Positions 25,420 through 38,213 of a stretch of 64,000 nucleotides of DNA are shown here, in pieces. Below the pieces are notes generated by a model, which saw nothing but the letters and a program-made list of their open reading frames with translations, was not told where the DNA came from and searched no databases. Both the position numbers and the translations under genes were made by a program. Source of the stretch: Rotaria socialis. Taxonomy: Eukaryota; Rotifera; Eurotatoria; Philodinida; Philodinidae. The stretch spans positions 1 through 64,000 of the forward strand of contig CAJNYU010000716.1 in NCBI GenBank assembly GCA_905331475.1. The letters run 5' to 3'. The first letter of the stretch is position 1; the number at the start of each line of letters is the position of its first letter.

Positions 25420-28400
25420 ATGTCATCGAGAAGTAGTACCGCTAGTCGGCCACGTCTTTGTCGATCGGATCATCAACCAAATATGCTTGAATATATTGAT
25501 ACAACACTAAATGATTCGTTTTCATCACGTTTAAAATTACAAGTGACAACACCGACAAATACAACAAATCCTAATACATTTCCAGCGAATGGCTATGATC
25601 AATTCGGTAATACAGTTATTGATCAATATCTTCTTTATATTCTATGTCAAAAATTAACTCCAAATCGAACTGACACTAGAACTAAAGATCTATATCAATC
25701 ATTACATAGATTGTTTGTGACCAATGGCAAAATATCGAAATCATTTTTTGAATATTCACCACCGCCGATAAATCGTTCGAATTATCAATCTCTCTTTAAT
25801 AATTATACTAATTTTATTTGGAATGAATTTGATGTTGACGTTTTACTCGAACTTGGCAAGTAGATATTTCTTTTTCTTTTTTGTTTTCATTACACAGTCA
25901 CGCCATTTCTTTCATTCTTGCTTCGTTTTTACCAATAATTTGCATCGCATTACTATCCCAAAAGAGATATTTGCCAAAAAAGAACAAAAAACTTAGCGAC
26001 TTTTGACTTTACTATTATTTAACGGAATCCTATCGAATATTTTTATCATACAAGATCCACGTGCACAGGAACCACAGTCTCAAAATAGATTACAATTATT
26101 ACCATACTTTTCTAAGATTTTTCTCGTTTTTCGAAGCATTTTGATAATTGTTTCCCCACTAAGTAACCAATTCTGAAATTAAAAGGTATACTTCCTTAGA
26201 TATTACATAGTTACGATCCCTAAGAGGCATTGCACGTAAGCCACGACCGCCAGTGCTCAATTGGCCTCACCGATTTGACTGATATTTTTACGATAGATGC
26301 CTACATCCAAGCTAGGAATAAACCCAAAGTTTTAACTCAAACGGATGAGCCGTTCTCGAGATATACCACTTGAAAGTATGAGTACTCAAGCAAAATCGGA
26401 CGCTTCTATATTGCAGTGCTTTTCAGTATGTTTTCATTTTCTCCCAAGTTATAAGAGATATAGTTGAGATTCTTTCACCAAAGATACTATTGATTATGGG
26501 CTATCTTTTGGTACCCACAAAAAGTACCACATCCAGGAATAAATTTTAATTGCCACTATATTTCATTTTCAGAAAGCATGCTCACGTATTTTAGGCAACT
26601 TAGTCGGATCAGTGAGATCGTATCCACTGAAACTAGTCTCATTTGAAAGAGCACATCAAAATGTATGGAATGATGTTCTCAAAAGTTTGGCACATTAAAT
26701 TTTGGAAAAGTCTTAACGTTTTCATCAAAAGTTCCCATCTGTAAAAAATTGACTTATCCGATATTTTTATTGTTTCATCACTAGCAGCTAGCGTTTTTTC
26801 GAGAAACTAACTTCATAGTTTGATAGTACTTAACAATTTTTNNNNNNNNNNNNNNNNNNNNNNNNNNNNNNNNNNNNNNNNNNNNNNNNNNNNNNNNNNN
26901 NNNNNNNNNNNNNNNNNNNNNNNNNNNNNNNNNNNNNNNNNNNNNNNNNNNNNNNNNNNNNNNNNNNNNNNNNNNNNNNNNNNNNNNNNNNNNNNNNNNN
27001 NNNNNNNNNNNNNNNNNNNNNNNNNNNNNNNNNNNNNNNNNNNNNNNNNNNNNNNNNNNNNNNNNNNNNNNNNNNNNNNNNNNNNNNNNNNNNNNNNNNN
27101 NNNNNNNNNNNNNNNNNNNNNNNNNNNNNNNNNNNNNNNNNNNNNNNNNNNNNNNNNNNNNNNNNNNNNNNNNNNNNNNNNNNNNNNNNNNNNNNNNNNN
27201 NNNNNNNNNNNNNNNNNNNNNNNNNNNNNNNNNNNNNNNNNNNNNNNNNNNNNNNNNNNNNNNNNNNNNNNNNNNNNNNNNNNNNNNNNNNNNNNNNNNN
27301 NNNNNNNNNNNGTGACGAATAGGATCTAGAATTAAAAAAAAAAGAGCTAGCAATTGAGAAAGATAATGTATGATATTATTTTTTTAAAGATAAAGTCAAT
27401 ATAATGATTAATAAGAATTAAGTGATGCTGCAGTGTAAATGAATCAGAGAAGCCATTTGAAGTGAGACATCGATAGAGACTCTTTGAAAGCTTAGAGATC
27501 GATCTTGAAAACAAGTACATATTATCTGTTATCGAGGACTCTACTTTATTATTTATATGTTTGATTTGTTAGAATAGGATTCATTTATAAATGTTGATAT
27601 AAAAGTGCCTAACTTTTAGCGTTTTGATTTTCGTTTTAATTATCTCAAAATAAAATTTGACCAAAATCCTCTTTTCGGGAATCAATTTGCGAGTCAACGG
27701 AAGTAGCTATAAAGATTTTTGAAAAAAATGGTACATCTATTATCTCGATTCTTTCACTTCACGTTTTAACCAGTTTTTTTTTCTGATGTTCGGTTGTCTA
27801 GATCATCGCGCCACAGGTTAGCAATATATGATCTGGACGTCGAGTTTAAAAAAAAGGAACAAAGAAAGAAAACTCGCGCAGGACTACATAAATGCTGTGC
27901 TTCGCACCGCACTAATAAATATTTCGAAAGTTTCTTAAAAGTAAAATGTCATTTACAACATCACCACTTAAATTTTGCCTTCTCTCTTCCAAAACTCGCC
28001 CGTTTGTACTAACAATACGTTCATGTCGAGATGATTTCGAAGATATTTTTTATTACATTTACATGCACATTTACTAGACAAATAATCAAAGGTGACTGAA
28101 CGCGTCAGCTTATGTAAAAATAGTACTAAAAAATAGGCCATTGTTTTCCGTTCGTTGTTATTCTACCCATTCGATTTAGATTATGATATCACTCTTTACA
28201 CTGTTTTTGATCAAAAAGATGTCAGAAATATATATCAAGTTCTACTCTATAAAATTTTTATTTGTATGAGCTACACCCTACTTATACCCTAAATATTTTT
28301 TTTGTAACCTTACCCTACCCTGCCCTACGAGCTTTATACCCTAACTCTGCCCTGCCCTACGAGTTTTGTACCCTAGCCATACCCTGCCCTGCAGGGTAGG

Positions 28401-31400
28401 GTAGGGTAGGACAAGGTTGACCTGCAGGACTCTAACACCCACATCCTAATATAATTGAACATGCGAGTTTTTGTAATTGTAAACGTGTATCATTTCCTTC
28501 ATAGGACAGGATCTCAATTGGCATCTTATTCTCTTTTTACGATGAAGTCTGTTTTATTCACGAGATTCTGTTGGCATCTGTTTATTTAAATCTACACAAT
28601 AAATATACCTATTGTCGAACGCCTGATGTAGTGATCGAGTGAATATTCTCTACATGATAAAATAGGTTCTTGTAGTTCTTAACCGTGTCAAAGAAGCTAA
28701 AATAACTGATCCTTCGTCGAACCTTTTGTGTAATATTTCTTCTGGCTTTAACAATTGATTGTCGGACGCTGTATAATTAGTTAATTTAAAGAATAGTATG
28801 GTGTTTTATTAAGTACAAGTTTGTGTTATTCACAGATTAAACTAAGGACCATAAGAAATTTCTGAATGCAGTTTAATTCTTGATCGATCAACACGTTTTA
28901 TTGATATTAGAAAAACCTTTCTCGCAAAGGATAAGGTGTCAGCGTCTTCATTTATCTTGAAACGTCATAATACAATTCAAGCTTTCGTGTTATTTATTTT
29001 TACTATCTATGAACGTTTTCGGTTGCTTGTGTAGATATCGATTTGGTATAAGATGGAGAGGCACTGGTCATTGCTCACATATAATTAGATCACAATGATT
29101 CTTTCCGTATAGTTAAGAAGAGTTAAATAAAATCATCCTCATACAATCGTATTGCACAATTTTATGCGATTGAACATCTTGAATAATTTCCATACGGTGA
29201 TCGTCTTTGTACAATGCATCGCATGGAAATGTAGTCAGTGATAGAACTTTAAAAATCGACAGGCGAACAAAATTGAACCGTTTTTCTGCCGTTGATTTCA
29301 ATGAAAGCGAAATCGAGAAGAATCGTGATACTAGCAAAACAAATAAGTTGCTCATATGAATAGGTCAATATAGAGAGAATGAACGGCTCCAGAAACAGCA
29401 GCATTTGTCACCGTTTCAAAAAATTAATCATTAGCAAAACATTTTAGTTATTTACTTCTGTTTTTGATAGTTTTACAAATTTCTAATTCTACCTTTTTTA
29501 ATTTATCACAATTCAGTTTCTAGTGTGTACGATCATAGAGAAGTGCACGCTCTATTACGCTACGTACTTGATTTTGAAGTAATTTCTGTTTTCTATTCAA
29601 ATACGAATGAGAAAGTGGGAAAAAAAGAATATAAAATCTTTATTTAGAAGAACTTGAGAAAAGCATCATCATTGTGCAAGAAACTCTTTTAACAAAAGAT
29701 GCAACGCAAGATGTTCGTATATGAATCTGCAGAAAAATTGTTAAGTACTATCAAACTATGAAGTTAGTTTCTCGAAAAAACGCTAGCTGCTAGTGATGAA
29801 ACAATAAAAATATCGGATAAGTCAATTTTTTACAGATGGGAACTTTTGATGAAAACGTTAAGACTTTTCCAAAATTTAATGTGCCAAACTTTTGAGAACA
29901 TCATTCCATACATTTTGATGTGCTCTTTCAAATGAGACTAGTTTCAGTGGATACGATCTCACTGATCCGACTAAGTTGCCTAAAATACGTGAGCATGCTT
30001 TCTGAAAATGAAATATAGTGGCAATTAAAATTTATTCCTGGATGTGGTACTTTTTGTGGGTACCAAAAGATAGCCCATAATCAATAGTATCTTTGGTGAA
30101 AGAATCTCAACTATATCTCTTATAACTTGGGAGAAAATGAAAACATACTGAAAAGCACTGCAATATAGAAGCGTCCGATTTTGCTTGAGTACTCATACTT
30201 TCAAGTGGTATATCTCGAGAACGGCTCATCCGTTTGAGTTAAAACTTTGGGTTTATTCCTAGCTTGGATGTAGGTATCTACCGTAAAAATATCAGTCAAA
30301 TCGGTGAGGCCAATTGAGCACTGGTGGTCGTGGCTTACGTGCTATGTCTCCTTAGAATTTCCTTGGGGAAACAAAATGAGACGAAAATTTTTTTCATTCA
30401 AAAAGATGCATCTATCATGATTTAAAAATAGAACTATAATTAATGAGTACAATGAACCATTACTTTTAGATTGTTAAATTACTTTCTTGTGTTTCATTAG
30501 TCACTTCTTAATGACGTATATTTTTCTGTTTGAACACTTATACTCAGGCATCGCAGGCAATTTCAATACTACGCATTATTATACGGTTGCTTATTTTTAT
30601 TGACTAGTGAAGAGATTCATAAGAGAACTTCTTAAATACTTCAATGATCGATAGAAACAAAAAATGTTTTTCGCGTCTATTGCTTTATTTCATATAATTA
30701 CGGAAAGAAAAAACAACTTGTTGCACTGGATTATTTTCCAGTCAAATCACGTTTTTTTTCTTAGCACGATTTTCAATAGAACAATATAGATCGTCGACTT
30801 ATCGTCAAGGTTTAATTCATTTTATTTTTTACTTTGTTTTAGCTTGCTTCTTGTTACAATACCGGTTACGCGATATATTTGTAAATGTAACAAATAATAA
30901 AACAAATATAAATGCTACACTACAAAAAATGATTGGCTATTTTCTTGAAATCATTGCTATTTATTTTATTTTCTCTAAACATCATGATTATTTTATTCAA
31001 TCACGTTCAAAAGATATGCTCTTTCCATATCCATCATCGCCTCTTAAGTATGAAAATATTTATAAATAAATAAATGAATAATTTTTTTTTCTTTTATTTT
31101 TGTTTCAGTGCGGAAGATTGTCAAAAAGAAAACGATACAAATTTATTCAGTAGATTTCTTCGTAAACTTTATGATAATGGTGAAATAATATTTAATTCTC
31201 AGCAAATCAAAATTCTTCTGCAATCTGATCAATTTCAATTTTTAAATAAAAAATTAGAAAATAAAAAAATTGAATTTTTGAATTTTTTCGACACCATCAT
31301 ACGTTATCAACAGGAAAATGCATGTCGATCATTGAAATCTCTCTGTCGTCTATCGATTAAAACACATATTAAACAATTTCCAGATGATATTAAACAGCTA

Positions 31401-31481
31401 CCCTTACATTCATCTACAAACGATCGAATTTTAACATATTTAACCTATGAAAATAAGTACATATATGAATCTTATGTGTGA
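25420..31481 (+). CDS. SOCS-box protein (putative ECS ubiquitin-ligase receptor), 337 aa
   Basis: Exons 25420-25855, 30843-31047 and 31109-31481. The C-terminus carries a SOCS box: BC-box SLKSLCRLSI fits the elongin-C consensus (S/T/P-L-x3-C-x3-aliphatic), followed by a Cul5-box-like LPLH and an RILTYL helix ending close to the C-terminus. SOCS-box proteins dock onto elongin B/C and cullin-5 and present substrates for ubiquitination. The preceding 270 residues are not clearly ankyrin, SH2, SPRY or WD40; weak ankyrin-like helices are possible. Exon 1 joins exon 2 in frame only through a GC donor (GCAAGT at 25856); the overlapping GT at 25860 leads to an early stop. This 4,987 bp intron holds a large inverted-repeat element with an assembly gap, so undetected exons in the gap cannot be excluded. 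An acceptor-like TTTTCAG lies 26 bases before the ATG. Confidence 0.7.
26842..27311. other. Assembly gap (run of N)
   Basis: About 470 undetermined bases beginning within the left inverted-repeat arm. The position suggests that the long palindrome broke the assembly; gap length may be nominal. Translated frames across it are meaningless. Confidence 0.98.
28268..28425. repeat. Telomere-like CCCTA/CCCTG array with G-rich inverted end
   Basis: Many copies of ACCCTA, ACCCTG and GCCCTACGAG on the plus strand: two copies of a roughly 40-base unit containing CTGCCCTACGAG and a TACCCTA core. A PstI-like CTGCAG centre follows, then GGGTAGGGTAGGGTAGG in reverse orientation. The C-rich and G-rich sides can pair as a hairpin, and the G-rich side can in principle form a G-quadruplex. 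Located inside the inverted-repeat element. Confidence 0.7.
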
Positions 31482-31797
31482 TTTTTTTGAAAATAAATCC
31501 ATATTTATTTTTGTGTTCTATTTCGTCTATTTACATATACATATATATACGTAAAATAATAATTGTGAATTTTTCTTTTCTCGTTTCTTTGTAACCATTA
31601 CAGTAAATGTGTGCGTGTGTGTTTATGAAACATTAAACGACGAAATGAATAGAGTAATCGATGTTGCTTGGTAGGCTTTAACTATTAGTTTTGGATAATT
31701 GAGAATAGTCAATGAATGAAAATGAAAAGCTCGCCGTCTTATTCATTTGATACTTCACTCCTACACTTTTCATAGCATCATAATTTCTTTTTTTTAG

Positions 31798-33779
31798 ATG
31801 TCGCTGACTGAATTGCCTGATGTTGCTTTGATAAAAATTTTTCGTACACTTGATCATCTTGAATTAGTTCGTCTTTATCATAGTTTTGATACATCGAAAC
31901 GTATACAAAATTTAATACAGAATTGTTCATATCTATGGACGAGTGTTCATTTAAAACCTACTGTTGATTATCATTTGTTTTATTATTTTTGTCGTTTGTT
32001 AATGTTAAATGCATCAACTATTCGTCAATTAACAATCGATGAACTTGATTTAACTTGTCGAAAGATCCTTTATGATAACGAGTTTTCTCTAAAACGATTT
32101 TTTCATCTTGAACAATTAATAATTCATGACGAATATATATGCAATACGTTACAGTCGTTAAATTTTTGTTCGTTAACATTAAAACATTTATGTTTAACAA
32201 ATGATCACGTAAATTTAAATTCTATAAATACTTTAAATCAATTAGATTCTTTACAGTTAACATTTTATTCAATAGATATTCTTAACAATAGATTCGAACG
32301 ATTAATCAATCTCAATTTAAAAGTAATGTTTGATTATGAACACAATTCTCATGAGATATTTTCTCGTTTACCAAGAAGCCATTTACAAAGTCTAACGTTG
32401 AAATTTCTTTTGTTAAACAATGATTACAATTTTGTTAATGAATTTAATCAATATTTATTTTCTTGTCTGTATCTCCAAACACTGGAATTATCGTACTTAC
32501 ATGGAATGTGTCCCGTATGTTTATATACAAATATAGATTATGCGAAATATCAACGAATTCTATTTATTAATATATGTGAATTAAAAGAAATGAAAAATTT
32601 TATTGAACCAAATCGAATTGATTTGCCTGTGGAATATTTACAATTGAATTCAGCATTAAGCACAAATCAATATTCATCGCATGTAAAAAATGAATATTGG
32701 TCCGGACGTCAATTGATATCTCTTGATTATATACAATGTGTAACGACATCAATAGAACTTTTGAATGATTTGAATATAATCTGGTCAGATAAAAATCAAG
32801 CAACACAATCATTTGAATCTTATATACTCCGTTCGATTTATAATGTACCTTATTTAATATCTTCCATACGGAATTTGTCGATAACTAGATTCGAATTAAG
32901 TCTTAGTGGTTTAATGACAATAATGACAAGTTTTCCATTGGTAACCAATTTTATCATAACCGATGGGAAAATTGATCAAATGGGCTCAGGAATGTGGAAC
33001 ATGGAAAATATATTAAGAAGTTTACCGAACATATCTCAATCGAATATACAAACAATTATAATGAATAATATTCGAATGTCATGTCGAACAGTTGTTCAAC
33101 TGTGTTTAGTTACTGAGCAATTATTATCCTTAACAATCAATGATGTTCGAATATTAGATAAAATGGTTATTTTAGAACAAAATCAAACAGATAGTCGTTC
33201 AAGTTTTCTTGTTGTTTTAAAAGATATTGCTCAACATACAGATCAATTCAAATGGAATCAAATGAAATCATTAACAATAGGCACGCTCTAAGTTTTCTCT
33301 ATAAGAAAAATTAATTTTTATCTTTTCTAGGGAAAAATATGATTAATCATCGAAATCTTTTAGCATTTATTCCATCCCATGTCAATGATACGTACTCAAT
33401 GAATTTAAATCATTTACGTATTATTATTTATGATCATACCGTATTAGAAGCCAATGATACATTTAGACGATCCATTAGAAAATTAGTAAAAACTTATTCG
33501 AAATTAACATCACTTATTATTGAATTTACAAAGCGATATGAAGGGCTTTTTCGCTTACGAAATCAGTTGCATACATTATTCGAATTAAATATTAATAAAA
33601 AAATTCATGTTTATCCTACTGCACATGACTATGCTTGTCGTTTTTGTTTTGATACAAATTTTAGTAATGAAGAGGATGATGAAAGTGATGAAACTAGTTC
33701 TAGTCAAAGGAATCGAACATTTTGTGGTATACCGATATTTAAATCTAAAAAACAACGAAAATCAAATTCTTTTCCATAA
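31798..33779 (+). CDS. F-box protein with leucine-rich C-terminal region, 643 aa
   Basis: Exons 31798-33280 and 33331-33779. Residues 1-45 match an F-box: LTELPDVALIKIFRTLDHLELVRLYHSF followed by W in LWTSVHL. F-boxes bind Skp1 and recruit substrates to SCF ubiquitin ligases. The rest is rich in Leu/Ile/Asn with irregular LxxLxL spacing (for example LKHLCLTNDHV, LNSINTLNQLDSLQL), as in degenerate LRR solenoids of F-box families. A CxxC pair and an acidic Ser-rich segment lie near the C-terminus. The first frame has its own stop at 33289; splicing with a GC donor at 33281 and the TTTTCTAG acceptor ending at 33330 removes it in a 50-nt intron and keeps phase, so I prefer one gene. If that intron is not used, the protein ends after 497 residues. 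A T-rich tract ending in AG immediately precedes the ATG. Confidence 0.7.
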
Positions 33780-35530
33780 AAATATTTTTATATTATAATA
33801 AATCGAAATTGTTTTTTTTTATTTTCATTATTCTTCATAGGATCTTCTTTCGAAGATATTAGTCGATATTTCTTTGGCGGCAAACTTATTCTAATAATAA
33901 AAACCCATTGACAATGGTTATTTAAATTGAATGGTAGATGAGAAATTCTATTACCTATGGATTAGATGCTTATAATTCTTCAGGCTTTATTTTATCTGAA
34001 AGATTAGATGAATTTCTATAGAAGAATTCACACGAGACTCGGGAATCTCAAATATGACCCATTGATATTGTATGAGTTATTTAGATATTGAGCATCAATG
34101 CAATAACAAGAAACATTTCGTAGAGTTAAAAATATCGTGATTTACATATTTGAGTAATTGTTTTCTGTTCGTGTTGATGTCGATTGAGCACAGAAATTCA
34201 GGAGATTACTATTTGCGTATATATTTCGATGTAATTCCATCTTAGATAATTTTCCTATGAAAAATAATTTATAGCCAGAAAAATATAACGGAAAGATTGA
34301 ATTTCGTCCTTTTGTGAAATAGAATTGTGTGTTGTAATATAGACGAGAAAGTCGATCTGGCTCATCGTGCCTTTTGCTAATTTCGTCTTACATTTTTCTT
34401 TTCGTTTTAGATTATCTCGAAACGATAGTGATCTTTGTTGTCAATCGAGCTCATCCTCAAGATCAACGTTATCAAGTTACCATTAGTAAGTTTATTATGA
34501 TCTATGTTCAGTTACCATAATCCGAGCTTTCTGTTTTCAATATTTGATGTTAAATGTTTGCAGATATTATGAGATATCATTCTAGTGAAAAAAGCAGTTA
34601 AATACCTGAGATTTCCATAAACAAGAAATATCTGTTTGATGAATATTAGAAAATCTGTTATGAAATTTAGCTAAAATTATATAGCAAATAGAAAAATCTC
34701 GGGAGTACATTTGAACCTACATGTTAATTCAATCTTTATACAGTGAAAAATCGACCTATACTGAATAGGATTTATCAAGTTAAGCGAAATATTAATTTCG
34801 TAATGAGATATTATCGACTTTTTAAATTCTATGCATTTATCGAAATGTTATCTAAAACTTTTAATACTAAATAAACGCTGCGAATGCTTTAGTTTTTTTT
34901 GCAAGTCTTTTAATTGTATTCTTATTTTGATCTGAATGCGCGTTCAAATATCAAAAATGACGATTGATTTTTTATCCGTACGAAGTTCCGTATAACTAAA
35001 ATGAACAAATGATTGCTGATTAACGTAGGACGTGATATTCATTTACGTTAATTATTATAGCTCGAATTTAAATTAGAAAATAGCAACAATAGCAACATGA
35101 AAGCGTCCATCATTTTCGCCTTTTAATATGTAAGAGATCTCGAAAACAATCTAAGAAAAACACTTCAAAAGAAATTTTGGCAATATACGTTAATGTTGTT
35201 ACTGCTAACGATCGATGCAAATTAAAGGTATTTAATCATAAATCATGTAATTTTGTTTTTCATTTGCCATCAAGTATCATTGGCCTCAAGACGTCCGTTA
35301 CTCTTATTTGATGAGTATTTCCATTAATAGTCAACCAGAAAAAGACATTCAGAGACCTAGCACTTCAGCTTGTTAGAAATTTTTCTTAAAAAATTTTATT
35401 TTGATGAGACGGTTTTCTTATCAATGAATGAAAGTGCTAAGACAAAAGATGCTAATGGAATAAAAAATCTTTAAAATAATTTGATGAGTGTTTAAAGAAA
35501 ATCATCTTGGAGTTGAGTTCAAAAAAATGA
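33780..35530. other. Intergenic region, possible stray exon
   Basis: No full gene seen. A segment at about 34411-34487 is bounded by TTTTAG and a GTAAGT donor and is open in one frame (reads DYLETIVIFVVNRAHP...); another open patch follows an AG at about 33839. Neither joins to a convincing partner, so they may be relics of another gene or chance. Confidence 0.25.
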
Positions 35531-36175
35531 AATATACTGACAAGGGAGGGCCACCAAGTGTTCAATTGCTTTTGCGTTGAGACTATCTAGATTGTGTAGC
35601 TCCCAAGGTGTTATGAATACGCTAAAAATATTTTGCGCGGATAGCTTATGGTTACGAAAATAGTCCATTTTTATTGTATTTCTTAATTATTGCCTTAGTC
35701 CCCTTCAGGAACATTCGAAAATTGATTTTCGAATTTGAACTTGAAATTTTATGTAGCGATACGTCTCAACGAGAGTAGTGTCTTTTTAATGCTTTTGATC
35801 ATTGCATTTATTTGTTTCATTAAATCTGCTACTTCATTTGAACGATGTATAGTACAACTTTCATAATACCCGTATCTAACGGTAGGAATAGTAGAAAGGT
35901 CTGAAACGTTCACAAGAAGTTGTTCTCCTTAGCGAGTCTTTCTATGAAAAGTTTCAAGCCAAAATTCGAACATCAATTTTTTTAATGTCCCTGGCGGGAG
36001 GCGGAGCAGGCACTCCACAAAGCTCATACCTTAGAAATGGCGTAGTTTCGTCACAATAAGCTATCCGTTCAAAATATTTTTAGCGCATTCATAACTCATC
36101 GGAAGCTACATAATGTAAGTAGTTTCAGCACAAAAGCGATTGAACACTCGGTGACCCTCCCTCGTAAGAATATTT
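35531..36175. mobile_element. About 0.64 kb foldback/MITE-like inverted repeat
   Basis: Left arm about 35531-35790 and right arm about 35915-36175 are imperfect reverse complements, roughly 75-80 percent by eye. Both ends have AGGGAGGG[CT]CACC, then AGTGTTCAAT[CT]GCTTTTG, and share GCTAAAAATATTTTG and GGATAGCTTAT further in. No open frame is present, as expected for a non-autonomous element. Arm divergence says it is older than the 26220-30357 element, with which it shares no obvious sequence. Confidence 0.7.
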
Positions 36176-38213
36176 CGGATATCTGCGTGCCTCGATAGTC
36201 GATTAACTATGGTGCGATGAGTTGATTAACTTTGCGAATAAGGACATCCAGGAAGACCCTGTAAGTTGAATATTCTATTCATTTTCTTTTTGCAGGTTAT
36301 TTCTGATAGGAAAACCTAGATTGAATAAGAAATAGCCCTAGAGATAGTTACTAATCATTATTGTTTTTCTTTCGGGTATTATGATGTAGAAAAAGATTTC
36401 AGTAAAAACAGAAATGGAGCTCTATACTATTGATATATCAACTTGAAACGTATCTATTGACAAAACGATAATGTATCTGAATCAGTTGGATATCATCATA
36501 CAATCTTCATGTGAAAATATAGTCTTAGAAGGCATCTTTTAATCTCATGTTGTCCAGATTCATCGTTTATGCCAAACTCGATCAATCTATAATTAGCTCC
36601 TCATTTCCCAGCAATTAAAATAAGTGAAATGATTCGCACAGAGATTATTTATGGTTTTTTGTCAATCTTGAAAGAATAAGCAGAAACCAAACATAATAAA
36701 CTTAGTTGCTTTATGAAAGATTCTTTTACTGAACGACCAACTCTCATATATAATCGCATTTTGCTGAACTTTTCTTCATCATATGCTCAAAAATAGACCA
36801 TTTGACTTGCAAATAAAAGGATTATATTGATTTTTGCATTTTAGACTAAGTTTTAAAATCGAATTAAAGACAGCCAGTTGATCTGAAAGGGATATTATTT
36901 ACTCTCAAATTTAATTTAAGGATTAATCGAGTTTTCCGCTTCGAAAGCAATTAGCAAAGTATAATCTATCGTAACTTTCAATGAAGTACGAGCAAGTAGT
37001 AGACTACGATACCTCAATGAAACGGAGTTCAATGTTCCTTTGTCATTTTTTATCATAAAAGCACACATTTTATCTAATGAAATATTCTTCATTTAATTTC
37101 CCATTAAGTAGGCTATTTTTATTTTAGAAAATACAATATTCTTCACTTGCAAATGGTCTATTGATATGCAAAAAAAGCTGATTGCTTTAGCACTCTCTTA
37201 AATTATCCTTTGATTGTCTAATAAACGGAAATTCTGTTTTGATGTCCGCTCAGTGCATTATTGAAATAGGCTCATTTGATAAATGTTATCGATAGAAACA
37301 GGAATCATGTCAATCGAGACTTTATATTTAGTAGAATATATTTGACTACAGACATGTTTCAGAATGCTTTAATGAAACCCATTGATCAACAAAAACAAAG
37401 AATAGAACGGATTATATTAGCTTAAATAAAGCGTACTTCTTCAAAAGTATTTTAAGTGAAGTTCTTTTGCACACACCAAGTGTTCATGTTGACGATGAGC
37501 GTTGAGAACGTTAAACATGCGATCCATGCATAATTTTATATCGTTGTCAAACTCCGAAAAACAAAACTCAGGTGTGTACTTGATTAGTTTCATATTGAAT
37601 TCCTATCAATAAAATTCTGTCAAACCCAAGATTTCTGTTTTATCTTGCGCAGTGAATTTTTCAAAAATTTATCTCGAATATTTAAATAGATAATAGTCGT
37701 GAAAACTTCCAAGAAAAGTTGAGCATAATTAAATCGGTGAATTCAACTGGAAGGAAAAGCGCTATTCATTTTTTTATGAAATATACAACATGTTCGCTTA
37801 ACTGTTAAATTTTTTCTCCGAATCTGTGAATCTTCTTGTGATGATGTTGTTTTTCTCTTCTTTTATTTCATTGATAAAAACAAAAAGAAATAAAAAAGTT
37901 GGTGCCAACATTATTTCTAATTTTTCTCAGGATGTAACAAATAACTTGCATCAATGGCATTTTCTTCATGCAGCACATTTATTTCATAATTACAAATAAA
38001 AAAAGATCGAGGATATATGTTAGAAGAAAAAGCAGATCACATATTTAGTCTTGAGTATTGAATACAGAATGTGTTCCATATGGAAATGTGAGTATAAACG
38101 GCCGAGAGAAGCCATTTTTTATTATTATAAAAATTATTTCCGCTTGTATTTTCAAAGGTATCTGTGGTACTAAAATAAAAGAACAAAATCAAATAGGCAC
38201 TGTTTCTTCAACC
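36176..38213. other. Intergenic region upstream of the CYB5R4 gene
   Basis: AT-rich, no exon-like frame supported. A candidate acceptor (TATTTTCAAAG) ends at about 38157, 56 bases before the CYB5R4 start codon. Confidence 0.35.

Larger units (their letters stand above)
26220..30357. mobile_element. About 4.1 kb element with about 0.62 kb inverted-repeat arms
   Basis: Left arm 26220-26841 and right arm about 29731-30357 are reverse complements at close to 99 percent by eye; I counted a few substitutions near the outer ends (for example in the segment about 80 bases in from each end). The left arm runs straight into the run of N, so its inner end is unseen. The interior (27312-29730) shows no transposase, integrase or reverse transcriptase. 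No target-site duplication is obvious at the outer ends. It could be a non-autonomous foldback or long-TIR DNA element, or two copies of one shorter element inserted in opposite directions. It sits wholly inside the first intron of the SOCS-box gene. Confidence 0.75.

Noticed and set aside
26781..27353. Open frames spanning the N run
   Set aside because: Translation of undetermined bases has no meaning.
33289..33291. In-frame TAA taken as proof that the F-box gene is a pseudogene
   Set aside because: A 50-nt phase-correct intron with a GC donor and a strong acceptor removes it, and the downstream frame is long and continuous; kept as one gene with that caveat.
38058..38213. Earlier in-frame ATG for CYB5R4
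   Set aside because: Extra residues are low-complexity and unlike the family; an acceptor-like AG lies between, and the ATG at 38214 gives the expected length.
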